Of a stretch of 64,000 bases of DNA, positions 30,477 to 39,684 are shown in pieces. Each line of letters begins with the position of its first letter. Position 1 is the first letter of the stretch. The DNA is taken from positions 1,860,001 through 1,924,000 of the forward strand of contig NZ_CP040078.1 in the NCBI RefSeq assembly GCF_005280735.1. Reading direction: 5' to 3'. The translations under genes and the position numbers were made by a program. The notes under the pieces are model-generated. The model was given only the letters and a program-made list of their open reading frames with translations. It did no database searches and was not told the origin of the DNA. The DNA comes from Trinickia violacea. Lineage in GTDB: Bacteria; Pseudomonadota; Gammaproteobacteria; Burkholderiales; Burkholderiaceae.

Positions 30477-31640
30477 TCAGGCCGCGGCGCCCGCCACCAG
30501 CCTCAGCCGCGTGATCTCCGACGGCGCCCCAAGACGTTTGGGAGGTCCCCAGTAGCCTGTGCCTCGGCTCGTGTAGACCCACAGGTTGTTGAGGCGCGCG
30601 AGTCCCGCCGTAAACGGCTGTTGTAGCCGAACGAAGAAATTCCACGGAAAGAACTGCCCGCCATGCGTGTGTCCGGACAGCTGGAGTGTGAATCCCGCGT
30701 CCGCGGCGGCAGGCGCGGTGCGCGGCTGATGCGCGAGCAGCACGCGCACCCTGACGTCGCCGGGCGCACCGGCGAGCGCCGCGACAGGGTCGCTGCGGTG
30801 CGATGGGTCGAAGTGCCCCGCCGTGTAGTCGGTCACGCCCGCGATCAGAACCCGCGCGCCATCGTGATCGAGGACGACATGCTCGTTCATCAGCACATGC
30901 AACCCGAGGTGCTCGAATTCGGCAATCCATTGGTCGGCGCCCGAATAGTATTCGTGGTTGCCGGTGACGAGGTACGCGCCGTATCGAGCGCTGAGACGTC
31001 CGAGCGGGCGGGTGTGGGTCGAGAGCTGCGCGACGCTGCCGTCGACGACGTCGCCTGTCACCGCGATCAAGTCCGGCTTGAGCCGATTGACTGCATCGAC
31101 GATCGCGTCGACGTAGCGCTGTTTGATCGTCGGGCCGACGTGGATATCGCTGATCTGAACGATCGTGAAGCCGTCGAGTGCGGCGGGCAAGCTTTCGATC
31201 GGTACGTCTACGGTGACGACGCGCGCGCGTCGGCGAGCGTTGATAAACCCGATCGCCGTCGACAGCAGCGCGAGGAGCGGCACCATCGCGGCGGAGTCGA
31301 TCCGCCAGCGGGCGAGCGGCACCGTGTGCGGCCAAAGCGCGTCGATGGTCAGAAGGGATGCCAACGCAACGTCGCGAACCAACGTCAGCATGAGCAGCGA
31401 CGAGAAGAAGCCCATCGTAAGCAGACCGATCCAAGCGAGCCGGTCGGCGAGCGGCTGGCGCTCGAGCGTGCGGGCAAGCATACCGGCGGGAATCAATCCG
31501 CACGACAACACGAGCCACAGTGCCGCGAGCCCACGGAGCACGGGGCCTACCGGCAACTCGGGAATGAGCCGCAAGCCGACATAGATGTGCAGCAGAACGC
31601 CGATGCCGATGGCACGGACAAAAAAGCCTGAGCGACGCAT
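30477..31640 (-). CDS. Membrane-anchored metallophosphoesterase
   Basis: A 387-residue protein. Four or so N-terminal membrane segments (about residues 5-115) precede a calcineurin-like phosphoesterase domain with all signature motifs: DIHVG, GDVVDG, GNHEYY, LLAHQP and GHTHGGQ. These build the dinuclear metal site. Family members of this layout (YkuE/YaeI type) act on lipid-linked or other phosphoesters at the membrane. Substrate unknown. The ATG at 31640 (MRRSGFFVRAIG) is chosen because the in-frame extension further upstream is an Arg-rich low-complexity tract. Confidence 0.9.
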   Translation of the reverse strand: MRRSGFFVRAIGIGVLLHIYVGLRLIPELPVGPVLRGLAALWLVLSCGLIPAGMLARTLERQPLADRLAWIGLLTMGFFSSLLMLTLVRDVALASLLTIDALWPHTVPLARWRIDSAAMVPLLALLSTAIGFINARRRARVVTVDVPIESLPAALDGFTIVQISDIHVGPTIKQRYVDAIVDAVNRLKPDLIAVTGDVVDGSVAQLSTHTRPLGRLSARYGAYLVTGNHEYYSGADQWIAEFEHLGLHVLMNEHVVLDHDGARVLIAGVTDYTAGHFDPSHRSDPVAALAGAPGDVRVRVLLAHQPRTAPAAADAGFTLQLSGHTHGGQFFPWNFFVRLQQPFTAGLARLNNLWVYTSRGTGYWGPPKRLGAPSEITRLRLVAGAAA

Positions 31641-31908
31641 AGGGCAAGAGGGAGAGAAAAGGGAGGCCCGCAAGGCGGCGCTGCGCTTTGCAGCGTTCCT
31701 TGGGTGTGGCCGAGTCATTTTACAGACAGAACGCTTTCGCCGTCGGCGGCCGATTTGGTGCGCCGACCGCGCACGACGGCTGTTTTTGTCCGGGCTGCCG
31801 ATTTTTACGCCGAAGCGGATTGTTCCGCGCGAATGCTGATCTAAACTATTGATTTCATGGTTCGGTTCCACCGCTGCAGTTGACGGGCACGATGGAAGGA
31901 GGCGAATG

Positions 31909-32229
31909 ATGAAGATAATCAGGTTTGCGGACCATCCGCATCGCGAACACCACGTCGGCTACGAAGGCAGTCATGTGATGCTGCCGCTGGTGGGGCTCTC
32001 TTTGATGGCGCTAGCGGTTTATTTCGGCGTGCGCCGTCTTGACATGCTTGATATCTCGCGTGACGTGCTGTTTTACGTCGTCATGGTCTTCGCCGCGCTA
32101 GGCATCGCGGGGCTGTTCGGCGCGGCCGGCGCCTGGCTGCGATCCGGTGGCGACGAGCGGGGCGAAGGCTTTTGCTTCGTCGGCGCGTTGCTTGGAGCGC
32201 TCGTTTTTTATATCGCGTTGCTGATGTAA
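31909..32229 (+). CDS. Small predicted two/three-pass membrane protein
   Basis: 106 residues, not recognised. A His-rich N-terminus (FADHPHREHHVGYEG) is followed by hydrophobic segments MLPLVGLSLMALAVYFGV, VLFYVVMVFAALGIAGLFGA and VGALLGALVFYIALLM. A strong AGGAGG site lies six bases before the ATG at 31909 (ATG 31906 is also possible). The terminal hairpin beyond suggests a monocistronic unit. The His cluster could bind metal; that is speculation. Confidence 0.72.
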   Translation: MKIIRFADHPHREHHVGYEGSHVMLPLVGLSLMALAVYFGVRRLDMLDISRDVLFYVVMVFAALGIAGLFGAAGAWLRSGGDERGEGFCFVGALLGALVFYIALLM

Positions 32230-32271
32230 GCCGGGCTGCAGCGCGCTGCTACGCTCGCTGACGAATGGATG

Positions 32272-32323
32272 AAGCGGCGCCCTTGCGCGTGTGTGTTGGC
32301 ACGCACGCGCAAGGGCGCCGCTT
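32272..32323. terminator. Bidirectional terminator, 20-bp perfect stem
   Basis: aagcggcgcccttgcgcgtg (32272-32291) is exactly complementary to 32304-32323, with a 12-base loop. It sits between two convergent genes. No long T-run, but the stem is exceptionally stable. Confidence 0.85.
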
Positions 32324-32331
32324 TGCATCGG

Positions 32332-32916
32332 TCAGACGATTCTTGCGGTTTCGTCGAATGCGAAGCGAGGGCTGCGTTCGAACAGCTTCGACGGGTTGCC
32401 GTATCCCAGATTGACGAGGAAATTCGATTTCACGGTCGTACCCGCGAAAAAAGCCTCGTCGACTTTTGCCGAATCGAAGCCGGACATCGGGCCGGCGTCG
32501 AGTCCCAGCGCGCGGGCCACCAGGATCAGGTAGCCGCCTTGCAGCGTCGAATTGCGAAACGCGGTGGCCGAAATCGCCGCGTCATTGCCAGCGAACCAAC
32601 TACGCGCATCCGCGTGGGGAAAGAGCTTCGGCAAATGCTCGTAAAACGCCATGTCCATGCCGACGATGACCGTCACTGGCGCGGCCATCGTTTTCTCGAC
32701 ATTGCCCGCCGACAGCGCGGGGCGCAGCTTTTCCTTGGCTTCCGGCGTCTTGACGAACACGAAGCGGCCGGGGCTGCAGTTTGCAGACGTGGGTCCGAGC
32801 ACGACGAGGTCGATCAATTGTTTGAGAAGCGCGTCGTCGACCGGCTTCTGCAGCCAGTCATTGTGGGTGCGCGCGTTGCGAAAGAGTTGATCGAGGGCGG
32901 TATCGGAGAGCGTCAT
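32332..32916 (-). CDS. rutE: RutE-like malonic semialdehyde reductase (nitroreductase family)
   Basis: A 194-residue FMN-dependent nitroreductase-fold protein very like E. coli RutE, which reduces malonic semialdehyde to 3-hydroxypropionate at the end of pyrimidine degradation. Typical segments are RTHNDW, LGPTSANCSPGRFVFV, KLRPALSAGN, ALGLDAGPMSGFD and NLGYGNPSKLF. No other rut gene is nearby, so its physiological substrate may differ. The ATG at 32916 begins the conserved region. Convergent with the small membrane protein across a terminator. Confidence 0.88.
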   Translation of the reverse strand: MTLSDTALDQLFRNARTHNDWLQKPVDDALLKQLIDLVVLGPTSANCSPGRFVFVKTPEAKEKLRPALSAGNVEKTMAAPVTVIVGMDMAFYEHLPKLFPHADARSWFAGNDAAISATAFRNSTLQGGYLILVARALGLDAGPMSGFDSAKVDEAFFAGTTVKSNFLVNLGYGNPSKLFERSPRFAFDETARIV

Positions 32917-33066
32917 GGCGCGAGGGGTGAGCGGAAGTTGAGGCGGAGGTTGTCGGCTGCGGTGGCCGCCGATGTCATTGCGATTAAAGCTATGGATCGC
33001 CGGCAAGCGGCGTTGCTCGGTGCCTGGATGATAACCGGCGAGCGGGGGGCTTGCTGGCGCTCCGGG

Positions 33067-33723
33067 CTACGACTGCAGTAGTTTCTTCAGCAGCTCGGCG
33101 ACATGGCGACGGGCCGTGCGCTCGGCTTCTTCTTCGTCGCGAGCCTGAAGTGCGCGGAGAATGGCGTCGTGCTCGTCGCGGTTCGCCTGGAGTTCGTCAA
33201 AGCTAGTGGCGCGTTTTCCGCACATCGCGCGAGTCTGCGCATAGAGCGCCGACAGGGTTTTCTTGATCGCGGGACTTTGCGCGGCGTCGAGCAATCCGTG
33301 ATGGAACTGCAGGTTCGCCTGATCGTAGGCCGTCCGATTTTGCTCCTGAATGGCAGTCGACTGGCGATCGATCGAATCCGCCAGCGCCGCGAGTTCGTCC
33401 GAGCTGATCCTGCGCGCGGCCAGCCGGGCCGCCATACCTTCCAACGCTTCGCGCGCTTCGAACACCGTGGCAAGCCGTGCGGGTTCGAATGCGATCAAAA
33501 AAACGCCTTGCCGCGGCGTGACTTCGACGATCCCCTCGGCTTCCAGGCGCGCCACGGCGGACCACACCGGCGATCGGCTGACGCCCAGGTCCCCTGCCAG
33601 TTCCTCGACGCTGATCTTGTCTCCCGGTGCATAACGATCGCCGTCAAGCAGCAGGTCGCGCACGGCGACGTAGGCATCGACGGCGAGCGTCGAGCGCCTG
33701 AGTTTTTGCGGTGCGGCGGTCAT
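33067..33723 (-). CDS. GntR-family transcriptional regulator (FCD subfamily)
   Basis: A 218-residue regulator. The winged helix-turn-helix contains GDKISVEELAGDLGVSRSPVWSAVARLEAEGIVEV, then an FCD effector domain with metal/ligand His residues (FHHGLLDAAQS, EHDAILRAL, RHVAELLKK). The start at 33723 overlaps the stop of the O-methyltransferase gene upstream (ATGA), so the two are coupled and the regulator probably controls its own operon. Effector unknown. Confidence 0.9.
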   Translation of the reverse strand: MTAAPQKLRRSTLAVDAYVAVRDLLLDGDRYAPGDKISVEELAGDLGVSRSPVWSAVARLEAEGIVEVTPRQGVFLIAFEPARLATVFEAREALEGMAARLAARRISSDELAALADSIDRQSTAIQEQNRTAYDQANLQFHHGLLDAAQSPAIKKTLSALYAQTRAMCGKRATSFDELQANRDEHDAILRALQARDEEEAERTARRHVAELLKKLLQS

Positions 33724-34334
33724 TGCCAAACGGCCCCTTTGGTATGCGGTCGACGGTATGCAACATGCAATCCTTTGCCTACCGGAATCAAGGTTGCGTC
33801 GAATCGCGGCAGTGCATTGACGGCGGCCAGATAGCCGGCGATTTCTTCCGGGTGCGATAGGGCGTTGTCGGCGATCAGCAGCACGTCGTCGGTCAGCTTC
33901 GGAAGGAGGAGTTCGAGTTGGGACGGGGCGCTGATTCGATCCGCGTCGAAGAAGACGCAGTCGAACGGGCCATCGAGAGCGGCACAACATTGCGTCGCGT
34001 CGCCCTCGATAACTTGCGCGTAGTTCTGGACGCAGGCGCGGCGCAGGTTTTCGCGCGCTTGAGCGGCCTTGGCCGCGTCTCGTTCGATCGTGGCAATCGG
34101 ATCGCCGGCGGTTTTCGCCATCGCCCGGGCAAGCCAGATCGCGCTGTAGCCGTTCGATGTGCCGATTTCCAGTACGCGTCTGCGCCCGCTTGCCGTCACC
34201 AAAAGAAACAGCAACTCGGCAGTAGGGCGTTCGAGGTTCAATAGCTTTTGCTCGCGGTCAGTCGCGGTGGCGTCGACGCTCGCACCGTGTGCTTCCAATT
34301 CACGAAGCACGGCTTCGATTTCAGCGGTTAGCAC
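33720..34334 (-). CDS. SAM-dependent O-methyltransferase (class I, CCoAOMT-like)
   Basis: A 204-residue Rossmann-fold methyltransferase. SAM motif I is VLEIGTSNGYSAIWLA, the acidic residue after strand 2 is in IATIERDAAKA, and a VIEGDATQCC and CVFFDADRIS pair marks the metal/catalytic region typical of small-molecule O-methyltransferases. It is the first gene of a two-gene operon with a GntR regulator. Substrate unknown. Divergent from the AlkB-like gene across 110 bases. Confidence 0.88.
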   Translation of the reverse strand: MLTAEIEAVLRELEAHGASVDATATDREQKLLNLERPTAELLFLLVTASGRRRVLEIGTSNGYSAIWLARAMAKTAGDPIATIERDAAKAAQARENLRRACVQNYAQVIEGDATQCCAALDGPFDCVFFDADRISAPSQLELLLPKLTDDVLLIADNALSHPEEIAGYLAAVNALPRFDATLIPVGKGLHVAYRRPHTKGAVWQ

Positions 34335-34445
34335 AATATCTTCCTCTTAATTCAGGATTCGTGTTTCATGATACGTGATAGAGGGCGACAGGTGAACAAC
34401 AATTGGCTAACGTGACACAATGACTTTCACAACCGGAATGCGCCC

Positions 34446-35048
34446 ATGAAAGCGATGATTGATGACATTTTTGGTGATATTCCGCAGCCTGATGTCGATT
34501 GGTATCCGAATTGGTTGTCGTCGGACGCGGCGATGCTCATCCTCGAGCACGTCATTGCCGAGGTGGAGTGGAAGCAGGACACCATGTACACCCCTGCGGG
34601 GCTCACGCCGTTGCCGCGTCTGACCGCATGGCAAGGTGACGCCGGCGCGGTCTACGTGTACTCGGGCATACGCAACACGCCGCTTGCGTGGACGCCGACC
34701 GTTCTGGAACTCAAGGGCGCCGCGGAAGCCGTTAGCCGTGCGCGCTTCAATAGCGTGCTTTTGAATCGCTATCGAACCGGTAACGACAGCATGGGATGGC
34801 ACGCCGACCACGAGCCGGAGTTGGGCGCGGAACCTGTAATCGCGTCAGTGAGCCTCGGTGCCGCGCGCCGGTTTGACCTGCGCCATAACAAGACTGGGGC
34901 GGTTCAGTCTTTTCAATTGACGGGCGGTAGCCTGCTCGTGATGCGCGGACGCACTCAGGCGGAATGGCGCCACCGCGTGCCGAAGGAGCCCAGTGTCCGC
35001 GGCGAGCGTATCAATTTGACGTTCCGCTTCGTAAGCCCGCGCTCTTAG
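34446..35048 (+). CDS. AlkB-type 2-oxoglutarate/Fe(II) dioxygenase
   Basis: A 200-residue oxygenase that by family removes alkyl groups from DNA or RNA bases by oxidation. Iron ligands are His119 and Asp121 (MGWHADHE) and His176 (WRHRVPK), and Arg188/Arg194 (RGERINLTFR) bind 2-oxoglutarate. PRLTAWQGD and NRYRTGNDSMGWHADHE are hallmark of the AlkB2/ABH2-3-like group rather than enteric AlkB. Single gene; a second alkylation-repair gene (AlkD-like) is found at 48 kb. Confidence 0.93.
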   Translation: MKAMIDDIFGDIPQPDVDWYPNWLSSDAAMLILEHVIAEVEWKQDTMYTPAGLTPLPRLTAWQGDAGAVYVYSGIRNTPLAWTPTVLELKGAAEAVSRARFNSVLLNRYRTGNDSMGWHADHEPELGAEPVIASVSLGAARRFDLRHNKTGAVQSFQLTGGSLLVMRGRTQAEWRHRVPKEPSVRGERINLTFRFVSPRS

Positions 35049-35134
35049 CTGACGCCACGTTTTCGGGCGACAAGCCTGCAAATTTTCGATTGCGCTCCGC
35101 TGGCTCCTGAATACACGTGGGCCTTAATTCCGCA

Positions 35135-35569
35135 CTAGCGCACGGCGGTAACCGGTACTCGCGAGATCCTGACCAAGCGTGCCAGAACGCTGTGGCTAAA
35201 GAAATTGAAGACCGTATGCAGCGGATCGTTGCGCGGCGCGGCCAGCAGGATTTCATCGCAGCCGGTTTTTTCTGCGCATTCCGCAATCGTCGGGACCAGC
35301 GGTCCGACCTGAATCGTGACGGAATATTTGACGCCGGCGTCCTTGAGGATGTGCTCCGCACGATCGAGTGCCGCGTGCGCGTAGGAGTTTTCGAGGAAGC
35401 GCAGCTTGGAGAGGGGGTAGAACGCTTCGAGGCGAGTCGATTCGAGTGGCGGCTGGACGTTCATAAGCACGATTTCTGACGCACATCGTTCACTGTAGAG
35501 AAACGCCGCGTGCCGAACGGCTTGAAGCGAACGCGTCGAGCGACTAACCGGCACTAGTATTTTCAACAT
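35135..35569 (-). CDS. Universal stress protein, UspA family
   Basis: A 144-residue single-domain Usp. N-terminal KILVPVSRSTRSLQAVRHAA and the C-terminal ILLAAPRNDPLHTVFNFFSHSVLARLVRISRVPVTAV match the fold. The ATP-binding G-x2-G-x9-G(S/T) motif is not intact (APRNDPLHTVFNFFSHS), so it is probably a non-ATP-binding Usp. The ATG at 35569 has a good site (gagggagagaaaatc). Confidence 0.88.
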   Translation of the reverse strand: MLKILVPVSRSTRSLQAVRHAAFLYSERCASEIVLMNVQPPLESTRLEAFYPLSKLRFLENSYAHAALDRAEHILKDAGVKYSVTIQVGPLVPTIAECAEKTGCDEILLAAPRNDPLHTVFNFFSHSVLARLVRISRVPVTAVR

Positions 35570-36008
35570 GATTTTCTCTCCCTCACGCCGAGGGCTGGTC
35601 TCGAAAGCGAGCGGTGACGGGCATGTCGATAGGCTATCGGATCGTATGTAGGGCTGGCCTAAAGAAAGCGAGTGATGGTGTAAACGTGATGTAAATATTG
35701 AGTGCTTTGCCAACGGTCTCGGTATTAAAACTTTTTAAAAAGTTTATGCGCATAACAATAGGCCGACCGGCAGTTTGACAGCTGGGTTCGGACGCTAGCT
35801 CGTGACGCAGCGCTTGCCGTCTTCGAGTCGGTGTCCGATGGGCCAATGCCCGCGCTTCTGCTTACGCCGGCAGGCGATATTCATGTATATGCATGTAAAA
35901 TGCCCTCATCCTTGGCGGTCTTCCAAAGAACCAAAAGATGCTCAGCCGTGGGTTTTCAGTCGCACCGCATCTCGCCAGATGCGATTTCCGTCTAACGAGA
36001 GGGGCACC
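35570..36008. promoter_or_regulatory. Divergent control region with an 18-bp perfect palindrome
   Basis: 439 bases between uspA-like (leftward) and marR-like (rightward) genes. AT-rich at 35680-35760. A perfect palindrome AAACTTTTTAAAAAGTTT lies at 35728-35745, 159 bases from the usp start. An imperfect palindrome atgtatatgcat lies near 35884-35895, within ~125 bases of the MarR start, and could be its operator. No gene seen. Confidence 0.6.
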
Positions 36009-36443
36009 ATGTCGGAACCGCCGTTGCGGTTGCTATGTCATTGCGGCACGCTGCGTCAGGCCGCGCGCGCCGTTACGTCGCTATACGATGCTCAGTTGGC
36101 GAAGCATGGCATCCGTATCACGCAGTTCACGATCCTGATGGCGCTGGATCGCGACGAGCCCGTCAGCACGACGCAGCTATCAGACGAACTGCTGTTGGAT
36201 CAGACGACCTTGAGCCGTACGCTTGCGACGCTGCGAACCAAGCGCTTGGTCGCGGCAGAGGCGGGCGACGATCTACGCATGCGCTTCTGGATGCTCACGC
36301 AGAAGGGCGTCGCGCTGCTGCGCGCTTGTGAAAGCGACTGGAAGGCGGCACAGGAGGAACTCTATCGCCGGGCCGGAAAGCGTCATGTCAAGGCGCTTGA
36401 CGAGCAGATCTATGCGCTTGCGAGCAAGCTGATCGAAGACTAG
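36009..36443 (+). CDS. MarR-family transcriptional regulator
   Basis: A 144-residue winged-helix regulator: TQFTILMALDRDEPVSTTQLSDELLLDQTTLSRTLATLRTKRLVAAE followed by DLRMRFWMLTQKG wing. One conspicuous CHCGTLRQAAR near the N-terminus (two Cys) suggests a thiol or metal switch, unproven. The ATG at 36009 fits the domain start; upstream extensions are implausible. Targets unknown. Confidence 0.9.
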   Translation: MSEPPLRLLCHCGTLRQAARAVTSLYDAQLAKHGIRITQFTILMALDRDEPVSTTQLSDELLLDQTTLSRTLATLRTKRLVAAEAGDDLRMRFWMLTQKGVALLRACESDWKAAQEELYRRAGKRHVKALDEQIYALASKLIED

Positions 36444-36482
36444 CCACAAACGCTTCAAATTTCACTGCGCGATCGACTAGGC

Positions 36483-36520
36483 AAAAAAAACGGCCCGTCG
36501 ACATGAAAGCCGAGCGGGCC
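36483..36520 (-). terminator. Terminator for the leftward sensor-kinase operon
   Basis: Read leftward, a GC stem (ggcccgctcg ... cgacgggcc, one bulge) is followed by a run of eight T. It lies between convergent marR and sensor kinase genes. Confidence 0.88.
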
Positions 36521-36646
36521 TAGGAGGGTTGGCCTCGAGATAGCCAGGGCCGAATATACGCGTTGATTAGCGTGCGAGGGGGCGCCGGTAATGATCGGTA
36601 AGCAGAATCGTCAATGGCACCGATCAAGCGCGCGAGAAGCGATGCA

Positions 36647-37924
36647 TCACGCACGCGCGTGCTCGATGGGCAACAAGATGCGGACCTGCAGGCCACCGTC
36701 GCCGGCGTTCGATATGTCGCAGCGTCCGCCGTGGTCTTGCGCGAGTCGCGCGACGATCGCGAGCCCAAGGCCGCAATGCCCTTCGCCGCCGCGTGCCGAA
36801 TCGAGCCGCACGAATGGCTTCATCGCCAGTTCGACTTTCTCTTCCGCGATGCCGTCGCCATGGTCGCGTACGGAAATGATCCACTCTTTATCCGTTTGCG
36901 ACGTCGAGATCTCAATGGGTGGCATGCCGTGTTCGAGCGCGTTGTCGACAAGGTTCGTAACGAGCCGGTCGACCAACGTGCGCGGCAACAGGAAGGCGGG
37001 GCCCGCCATAAGCGAGAGCTCGAATAACGACGTTTCGCCCGTGTCTTCGTCGGATACGCAGAATTGCTCACGCAGGAATTCGTCGACGGGAATGGGCGGT
37101 CCGGAATCGGTGGTTTGTCCGGCGAACTCGAGAAACTGCTGGACGATATGGGTCAGCGAGTCGATGTCGCGGATGAAGTCCGAGCGCTCCTCTTCGGCGA
37201 CCGATACGCTTGCGCGAAGTTTGAGTCTTGTCAGAGGCGCTTTCAGGTCGTGAGCGACACCGGCCAGCATGACGGCCTTGTCGGCATCCGCTTCGTTCAG
37301 GCGCCGCATCATGTCGTTGAATGAGTGGATCAGATCGCGCAATTCGCGCGGACCACGTTCATTGACTTCCTGCGGGCGCGCGCCGTCACCGAAGGCACGG
37401 GCCGCATCGGCGACGCGCGTGAGCGGGCGCTGCATCTGCCACGCGGCAAGCAGCGACAAGAGCAGCGCGGCAAACAGCATCGAGAGGGCTTCGACCACGA
37501 AGTTCGGACGCGGCGGGATATCGATCGGCGCGACGATCCAGGCCGACCTGCCGGGGAAGCGCACCCACAACCGCGGCGGATGAGCATCGTCGATGGCGAT
37601 TTGTGTGCCGGTGGGCAAGCGCGTACGCAGATGCTGGACCAAGTCGACGAACGGCGCACTGGACGGCTCGCGCAACTGGACGGCAGCCGGCATGTTCCAG
37701 GTGGGCACGAGATGCACGCGCAATGCAGGGGCAAGCTCCACATTGGTCGACTCTTCACCGTTGGCGGCTTGCAGCACGAGCAGCAACCCGCGCGCGAAGC
37801 CGTCCACTTCATGACGTGTCGGCTGTGTCGTTAGTAATGCGAACCACCCAGCTTGAACTGCAAAAAGCACTGCCGTTGAGAGCAACGCCATTCTGCCGAA
37901 TAGCGTGTTCAACGGGTTCTTCAT
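36647..37924 (-). CDS. EnvZ-like sensor histidine kinase
   Basis: A 425-residue inner-membrane kinase. Membrane segments lie at about residues 12-32 and 143-163, with a ~110-residue periplasmic sensor, then HAMP. The DHp H-box LAGVAHDLKAPLTRLK puts the phospho-His at 225. The ATPase domain shows N-box LVTNLVDNALEHG, G1 VRDHGDGI, and G2 EGHCGLGLAIV. It is encoded after and overlapping its response regulator (ATGA), an EnvZ/OmpR-type pair. Signal unknown. Confidence 0.93.
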   Translation of the reverse strand: MKNPLNTLFGRMALLSTAVLFAVQAGWFALLTTQPTRHEVDGFARGLLLVLQAANGEESTNVELAPALRVHLVPTWNMPAAVQLREPSSAPFVDLVQHLRTRLPTGTQIAIDDAHPPRLWVRFPGRSAWIVAPIDIPPRPNFVVEALSMLFAALLLSLLAAWQMQRPLTRVADAARAFGDGARPQEVNERGPRELRDLIHSFNDMMRRLNEADADKAVMLAGVAHDLKAPLTRLKLRASVSVAEEERSDFIRDIDSLTHIVQQFLEFAGQTTDSGPPIPVDEFLREQFCVSDEDTGETSLFELSLMAGPAFLLPRTLVDRLVTNLVDNALEHGMPPIEISTSQTDKEWIISVRDHGDGIAEEKVELAMKPFVRLDSARGGEGHCGLGLAIVARLAQDHGGRCDISNAGDGGLQVRILLPIEHARA

Positions 37925-38661
37925 GCGTTAGACACGGCCTCGGTGATCGCGTGCGAGGGATTGGCGTCCGGCACGAACACGTAGCCTTTGCCTCGCACCG
38001 TTTGCACGTAGCACGGGTTCGACGGATCGTCTTCGATGATGCGTCGCAGGCGCCAGATCGGCACGTCCAGGCTGCGGTCGCGAAACGCGAGTTCGTCGTG
38101 GTGCACGAGATCGTGTATCAGCACGCGCGACAGCACCTTATACGGATGATTGACGAAGATCTTCAAGAGCGCGAATTCACTGTCGCGAAGCGGGAGCCGC
38201 GCGCCGTCACGCAGCAGTGCGCGCGTTGCGAAGTCGAGCTCGAAAGGGCCGAAGCGAAACCGGTCGCGTGCTTCCGGTGCGCTGGTCGATGCCGGGCCGC
38301 GGCGCCGCAGCACGGTATGGATGCGCGCCAGCAATTCACGTGGATCGAAGGGCTTCGTGATGTAGTCGTCCGCGCCGAGCTCGAGACCGACGATGCGATC
38401 GGCGACCGAACCCCGCGCGGTGACGAAGATCACCGGAATATCGTCGCCAGCCGCGCGCAGATTCGCGAGCGCGCGCAAGCCGTCGGTGTTCGGCATCATG
38501 ATATCGAGCACGACAACGGATGGCCGCTCGCGCTCGAGGCGGCGGCGCAAATTGCTACCGTCATGCAGTACGGAAACATCGAGGCCGTTTTCTTTGAGGA
38601 ACCGGCACAAAAGATCGCGCACGACCGGATCGTCGTCGACGATGAGGACCTGTGTATTCAT
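37921..38661 (-). CDS. OmpR-family response regulator
   Basis: A 246-residue regulator. The receiver domain has acidic pocket VDDDP, phospho-acceptor Asp53 (VVVLDIMMP), Thr (VTAR) and Lys (ITKPFD). A C-terminal winged helix follows (LPLRDSEFALLKIFVNHPYKVLSR...VPIWRLRRIIEDDPSNPCYVQTVRGKGYVF). First gene of the two-component operon; the stop overlaps the kinase start. Targets not deducible. Confidence 0.95.
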   Translation of the reverse strand: MNTQVLIVDDDPVVRDLLCRFLKENGLDVSVLHDGSNLRRRLERERPSVVVLDIMMPNTDGLRALANLRAAGDDIPVIFVTARGSVADRIVGLELGADDYITKPFDPRELLARIHTVLRRRGPASTSAPEARDRFRFGPFELDFATRALLRDGARLPLRDSEFALLKIFVNHPYKVLSRVLIHDLVHHDELAFRDRSLDVPIWRLRRIIEDDPSNPCYVQTVRGKGYVFVPDANPSHAITEAVSNA

Positions 38662-39050
38662 GGGCCGGATTTTAGATCGGCGTGCGTGACGGAAAAGGAA
38701 TTGTTTTCTTACTGATACTTACATAACGAACGAAGCGGTAAGAAGTGGCCGTTCGCCGTCCGAGAATCGGCGAAAAAAAGCCCGCTATCAAGCGGGCTTA
38801 AGAGCGCACACGTGGGCGGTCCTCTGCCTCACGACTCAAGTCTAGCCACAGTCGGAAAAGGCGACTGTCAACCATTGTCAAGGAAGCGGGCAGGCACGGG
38901 CTCTGAGAGTTGCGACTGGCCTGACATTCGGGGTGGGTGAACTAGTGGACGGCCGAGTCGACGAGGATCGTCGTCAGACTGGCCGTGTTCCTGAAGCTCG
39001 GGCGCTGGTGGCTTTGAGCGGTGCGACTTGCGATGTTCGTGAGCAGCGCT
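38662..39050. other. Gap holding a leftward terminator and the response-regulator promoter
   Basis: 389 bases. A leftward rho-independent terminator (38773-38799: 9-bp stem aagcccgct / agcgggctt, loop atca, then seven T when read leftward) ends the transcript of the hypothetical gene at 39051-39410. The rest carries no recognisable gene. Confidence 0.7.
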
Positions 39051-39410
39051 TTAGCGCCGGAACACGCTGTTTTCTGCAGAAACGGATTGGCGATCGACAG
39101 CTTGCAGGCGCCAGAATCCGTCCATCGGGGTGTGCTTTTCGACGCTTGACCAGGCGGCGGCGCCATGCGCGGTCGAGACGCGTTGGTGGCGATCGACATG
39201 CAGTCCGCGCAACGTGCACAGAGGTGCGTCCTCGCTCGGGGCGCACAGTGTGGTGACACCGTTTTCGTCGCGCATTTCGCCCCAAGGCGGAAGATCGATC
39301 CCATCGTGCGATTCCCTCGACCAAACTCGCTCGTCCGTGTCGAGCCACAGCACGGCGTAATCGTGATTCACGGTGGGATCGGAACCGTTAATCAGAATGG
39401 TCAGACGCAT
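39051..39410 (-). CDS. Hypothetical protein
   Basis: 119 residues, not recognised. The ribosome site is excellent (ggagg seven bases before the ATG), and a terminator follows, so it is very likely expressed. Sequence begins MRLTILINGSDPTVNHDYAVLWLD and is rich in Asp/His/Trp (LPPWGEMRDENG), without membrane segments or a signal. Two Cys. The N-terminus resembles a beta-strand/turn start of a small soluble fold. Confidence 0.65.
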   Translation of the reverse strand: MRLTILINGSDPTVNHDYAVLWLDTDERVWSRESHDGIDLPPWGEMRDENGVTTLCAPSEDAPLCTLRGLHVDRHQRVSTAHGAAAWSSVEKHTPMDGFWRLQAVDRQSVSAENSVFRR

Positions 39411-39684
39411 TTCATGTCCTCCATAAAAATCCGCAGAGCGTGATTTAACAGTCTAGATCGCAGACGAATGAATTCAAGCTCACAAAACTACGGCTTCCTG
39501 CTGCGGCGCGAGGCATGGTATGGGCCTAGAGGCGATGACGAGGACGCTTAATGAAGTCAGTCCCCTTCATTACCTAATTGCCGGTTGCACGACGATGCGC
39601 TGCCGAAAGATTTACCGAGGTAGGCGCGAATTTCACGGTTTCAAACGCGAGCGACGCACTCTCGTCGCCGTGGATTCCACCCGC

